From the NCBI GenBank assembly GCA_005881885.1, contig VBDX01000138.1, forward strand, positions 1 through 34,926: a stretch of 34,926 bases of DNA, written 5' to 3'. The notes beneath the pieces are model-generated. The model ran no database searches, was not told the origin of the DNA, and saw only the letters and a list, made by a program, of their open reading frames with translations. A program made the position numbers and the translations under genes. The stretch comes from Chloroflexota bacterium. GTDB taxonomy: Bacteria > Chloroflexota > Limnocylindria > P2-11E. This document shows, piece by piece, positions 32,915 through 34,926 of the stretch (position 1 is its first letter; every line of letters starts with the position of its first letter).

Positions 32915-32978
32915 TGCGCGGACCTGCCGCCGTGGGCGGGCGGGGGAGGGGTCGCACTCGACCCGGAGGAGGACATTG

Positions 32979-33221
32979 TTGGCGCAGGGAAACACCTACG
33001 AGCGCCTCAAGAAGATCATCGTCGAGCAGCTCGGCGTGGACGAGGGCGACGTGAAACCCGAGGCTTCGTTCGTGGACGATCTCAACGCTGACTCGCTCGA
33101 CCTGGTCGAGCTCATCATGAGCCTCGAGGAAGAGTTCGGGATGGAGATCTCGGACGAAGAGGCCGAGAAGATCAAGACCGTGGGCGACGCGCAGGAATAC
33201 ATCGAGGAGCACGTCGCTTAG
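32979..33221 (+). CDS. acpP: Acyl carrier protein
   Basis: AcpP carries growing acyl chains on a phosphopantetheine arm. The 80-residue protein is acidic with [25 protein letters not shown]; the modification Ser is residue 39 in ADSLDL. The start is TTG 32979 (TTG 32976 is also in frame), 5 nt after SD GGAGGAGGA (32965-32973). A longer frame beginning upstream at 32907 is not plausible. It sits beside rnc as in many bacteria. Confidence 0.95.
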   Translation: MAQGNTYERLKKIIVEQLGVDEGDVKPEASFVDDLNADSLDLVELIMSLEEEFGMEISDEEAEKIKTVGDAQEYIEEHVA

Positions 33222-33256
33222 CGCGCACAATCACACCGTACGCAGGGCACAGGGGA

Positions 33257-33287
33257 GGCAGGGGCGTCGGAGCCCCTGCCTTTTCTT
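33257..33287 (+). terminator. Rho-independent terminator between acpP and rnc
   Basis: GGCAGGGGC (33257-33265) pairs perfectly with GCCCCTGCC (33272-33280), 6-nt loop, then a TTTTCTT run. It ends only six bases before the rnc ATG, leaving almost no room for a promoter. Partial readthrough, rather than complete termination, may set the rnc level. Confidence 0.85.
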
Positions 33288-33292
33288 CGCTT

Positions 33293-33973
33293 ATGAAGGA
33301 GAGGACCGAGATCGAGATCGCGGGGTACCGCTTCAAGGACGAAGCGCTGCTGGAGAACGCGCTCACGCACAGCTCGTATCTGCACGAGCACGTGGACGAG
33401 GCGGCGCGGGACTTCGAGCGGTTGGAGTTCCTCGGCGATGCCGTCGTCGACCTCGTAGTCGGCGAAGAGCTGTTCCGCAGATTCCCCGACGCGACCGAGG
33501 GAGAGCTCACCGCGCTGCGCGCAACGCTCGTGTCGTCCGCTGCGCTCGCGGAGGTCGGGCGTCGTCTCGGTCTGCCGGAACGCGCTCGCCTAGGGCGAGG
33601 CGAAGAAGACACCGGCGGACGCGCGCGCGTCGGACTCGCGGCGAGCCTCTACGAGTCGGTAGTGGGCGCCATCTATATGGAGAGCGGACTCGACGAAGCG
33701 AGCGCGCTCGTCCGCCGCACGATGGGTGACGCGATCGCCGCGACGGTCACCGCGCCGCGCAAGTCGCCCAAGACGCTGCTGCAGGAGTGGGCGCAGGCCG
33801 GCCATCACCCGCTGCCGATCTACCGGACCCTCGACGTGAGCGGACCGGAGCATCGCCGCGATTTCGTCGTACAGGTCGAGGTCGCGGGGAACGTCGCGCA
33901 GGGAAGCGGACCCTCGAAGCGCGTTGCGGAGGAAGCGGCCGCGGCGAAGCTGATGGAGGTCGTCACGCAGTGA
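33293..33973 (+). CDS. rnc: Ribonuclease III
   Basis: RNase III cleaves double-stranded RNA, including rRNA precursors. The 226-residue protein has the catalytic signature FERLEFLGDAVVDLVV (residues ~41-56), a second cluster ASLYESVVGAIYMESGL, and a C-terminal dsRNA-binding domain (~residues 160-225). ATG 33293 lacks an upstream SD; a strong AAGGAG at 33296-33301 is inside the frame, nine bases before an ATC codon at 33311. The start may thus differ slightly. It overlaps smc (GTGA). Confidence 0.96.
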   Translation: MKERTEIEIAGYRFKDEALLENALTHSSYLHEHVDEAARDFERLEFLGDAVVDLVVGEELFRRFPDATEGELTALRATLVSSAALAEVGRRLGLPERARLGRGEEDTGGRARVGLAASLYESVVGAIYMESGLDEASALVRRTMGDAIAATVTAPRKSPKTLLQEWAQAGHHPLPIYRTLDVSGPEHRRDFVVQVEVAGNVAQGSGPSKRVAEEAAAAKLMEVVTQ

Positions 33974-34926
33974 GCGACGAGCTGAAGGTCATCGAGGGCG
34001 GCGCCTCTGCTCCGAACGCGGTCCTGAAGACGCTCACAATGACGGGCTTCAAGTCTTTCGTACACAAGATCCATTTGGAATTCGCGCCCGGGATCACCGC
34101 GATCATCGGTCCGAATGGCAGTGGCAAGACCAACATTGTTGATGCCATCCGCTGGGCCCTTGGCGAGAACAACGCGCGCGTGTTGCGGGCGAAGCGTAAC
34201 GAAGAGCTGATCTTCGGTGGCTCAGAGTCGCGTAAGGCCCTTGGTTTCGCGGAAGTGCTGATGCAGCTGGACAACTCGTCACGCCGTCTACCTGTTGCGT
34301 TCTCAGAGGTCGAGGTCGGTCGGCGTCTCTACCGGAACGGAGAAGCCGAGTACCTCGTCAATCGCAGCCGCGTGCGGCTCCGCGACATGCAAGAGCTTCT
34401 CGCCGGCGCCAATCTCGCGGACAACGCGTTCGTCGTCGTCGGTCAAGGTCTCACGGACCAGATCCTCGCGCTGCGGCCGGCGGATAGACGCACGGTGATC
34501 GAAGAAGCCTCAGGGACCCGGCGGCTGCAGCTGCGTCGCGAAGAGGCCCTTCAACGTATGAAGCTCTCGGAGGCGGAGCTCGTCCGCGTCAACGACATCC
34601 TTCGCGAGATCGGACCGCGCGTCGAAGCCCTGCGGGACCAGGCCGCGAAGTGGACCGAGTACGAGACGATCCGGAACGAGCTCCGGCGCCGCGCGCTGCG
34701 CTGGTACAAGGCCTCGTTCGGCACGACCGCGGACCAGCGCGCCGAGCTCGCCGCGAAGATCGTCGGCGTCGATCGCGAGATCGAGCGTCTCGTCGATTTC
34801 GTCTCCGAAGGCGAATCCGCGACGGCGGGCAGTGATGAGGACCTGCGTGCGGCGCGCCAGGAGGAAGAGCTCCGCCGTATCGCCGCGACCGACGCGTCGG
34901 CGGTCGAGGGCTCGGCGCGCGAGCGC
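33970..34926 (+). CDS. smc: Chromosome segregation protein SMC, 3' part beyond the window
   Basis: SMC compacts and segregates chromosomes as an ATP-driven coiled-coil dimer. The visible 319 codons contain the N-terminal head: TLTMTGFKSFVHKIHLEF, Walker A IIGPNGSGKTN (~residues 43-53), IRWALGENNARVLRAKRNEELIFGGSESR and VEVGRRLYRNGEAEYLVNRSRVRLRD. The coiled coil begins near residue 160 (RREEALQRMKLSEAEL). GTG 33970 overlaps the rnc stop. Signature and Walker B are outside the window. Confidence 0.96.
   Translation, partial: MSDELKVIEGGASAPNAVLKTLTMTGFKSFVHKIHLEFAPGITAIIGPNGSGKTNIVDAIRWALGENNARVLRAKRNEELIFGGSESRKALGFAEVLMQLDNSSRRLPVAFSEVEVGRRLYRNGEAEYLVNRSRVRLRDMQELLAGANLADNAFVVVGQGLTDQILALRPADRRTVIEEASGTRRLQLRREEALQRMKLSEAELVRVNDILREIGPRVEALRDQAAKWTEYETIRNELRRRALRWYKASFGTTADQRAELAAKIVGVDREIERLVDFVSEGESATAGSDEDLRAARQEEELRRIAATDASAVEGSARER

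Noticed and set aside
1-34926. CRISPR arrays, tRNA or rRNA genes, insertion sequences or phage genes
   Set aside because: No regularly spaced repeats, tRNA-like cloverleaf sequences, rRNA segments, transposase motifs or phage structural proteins were recognised by eye.

Overview
The window is a gene-dense, high-GC bacterial chromosome segment with 38 protein-coding calls: 37 genes (two cut by the window edges) and one probable gene remnant. No rRNA, tRNA, CRISPR array or insertion sequence was seen. Gene order from about 11 kb onward follows the classic Gram-positive/Terrabacteria housekeeping arrangement (gmk-priA-def-fmt-rlmN, rpmB/fakA, recG-rsmD-yceD-rpmF-plsX-acpP-rnc-smc). Base composition, frequent GTG/TTG starts, an LCP wall protein and an ultrashort-stem T-box before ileS suggest an uncultured Chloroflexota-like or actinobacteria-related lineage. 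This placement is inference; there is no rRNA here to confirm it.

Layout. 1-3.7 kb: a partial LCP-family membrane protein (minus), then a small membrane protein and an ABC-2 exporter pair (plus). 3.7-4.9 kb: a minus-strand two-gene operon encoding a GGDEF domain fused to a C-terminal ribbon-helix-helix (RHH) DNA-binding domain, followed by a Nudix hydrolase; its promoter lies inside an inverted repeat. 5.06-8.8 kb: a complete T-box riboswitch with AUC specifier and terminator, then ileS and a VOC protein. 8.8-11.1 kb (minus): SRPBCC protein, a multi-TM protein with a SHOCT tail, and a TetR regulator divergent from fabD. 11.2-21.6 kb (plus): fabD-fabF-DUF3072-like-fabG-lspA-rluD-gmk-priA-def-fmt-rlmN, mostly with overlapping stop/start codons. 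21.6-24 kb: a membrane-embedded spermidine-synthase-like protein. 24-27 kb: rpmB (minus), fakA, then an ArsR-SDR pair with its own operator/promoter. 27-34.9 kb: recG-rsmD-coiled-coil protein-yceD-rpmF-plsX-nusB, a sigma-factor-like remnant, acpP, rnc and partial smc.

How the genes work together. The fatty acid and phospholipid genes are split between two sites (fabD/fabF/fabG and fakA/plsX/acpP), interleaved with translation, ribosome-maturation and chromosome-maintenance genes. Of the unusual elements, the GGDEF-RHH fusion with its operator-like repeat and Nudix partner is the best candidate for an undescribed regulatory module. Next come the ultrashort T-box that nevertheless carries an intrinsic terminator, and at least one essential gene (gmk) with no canonical start codon but a well-placed Shine-Dalgarno sequence before a CTG; fmt and possibly fakA show a related problem.
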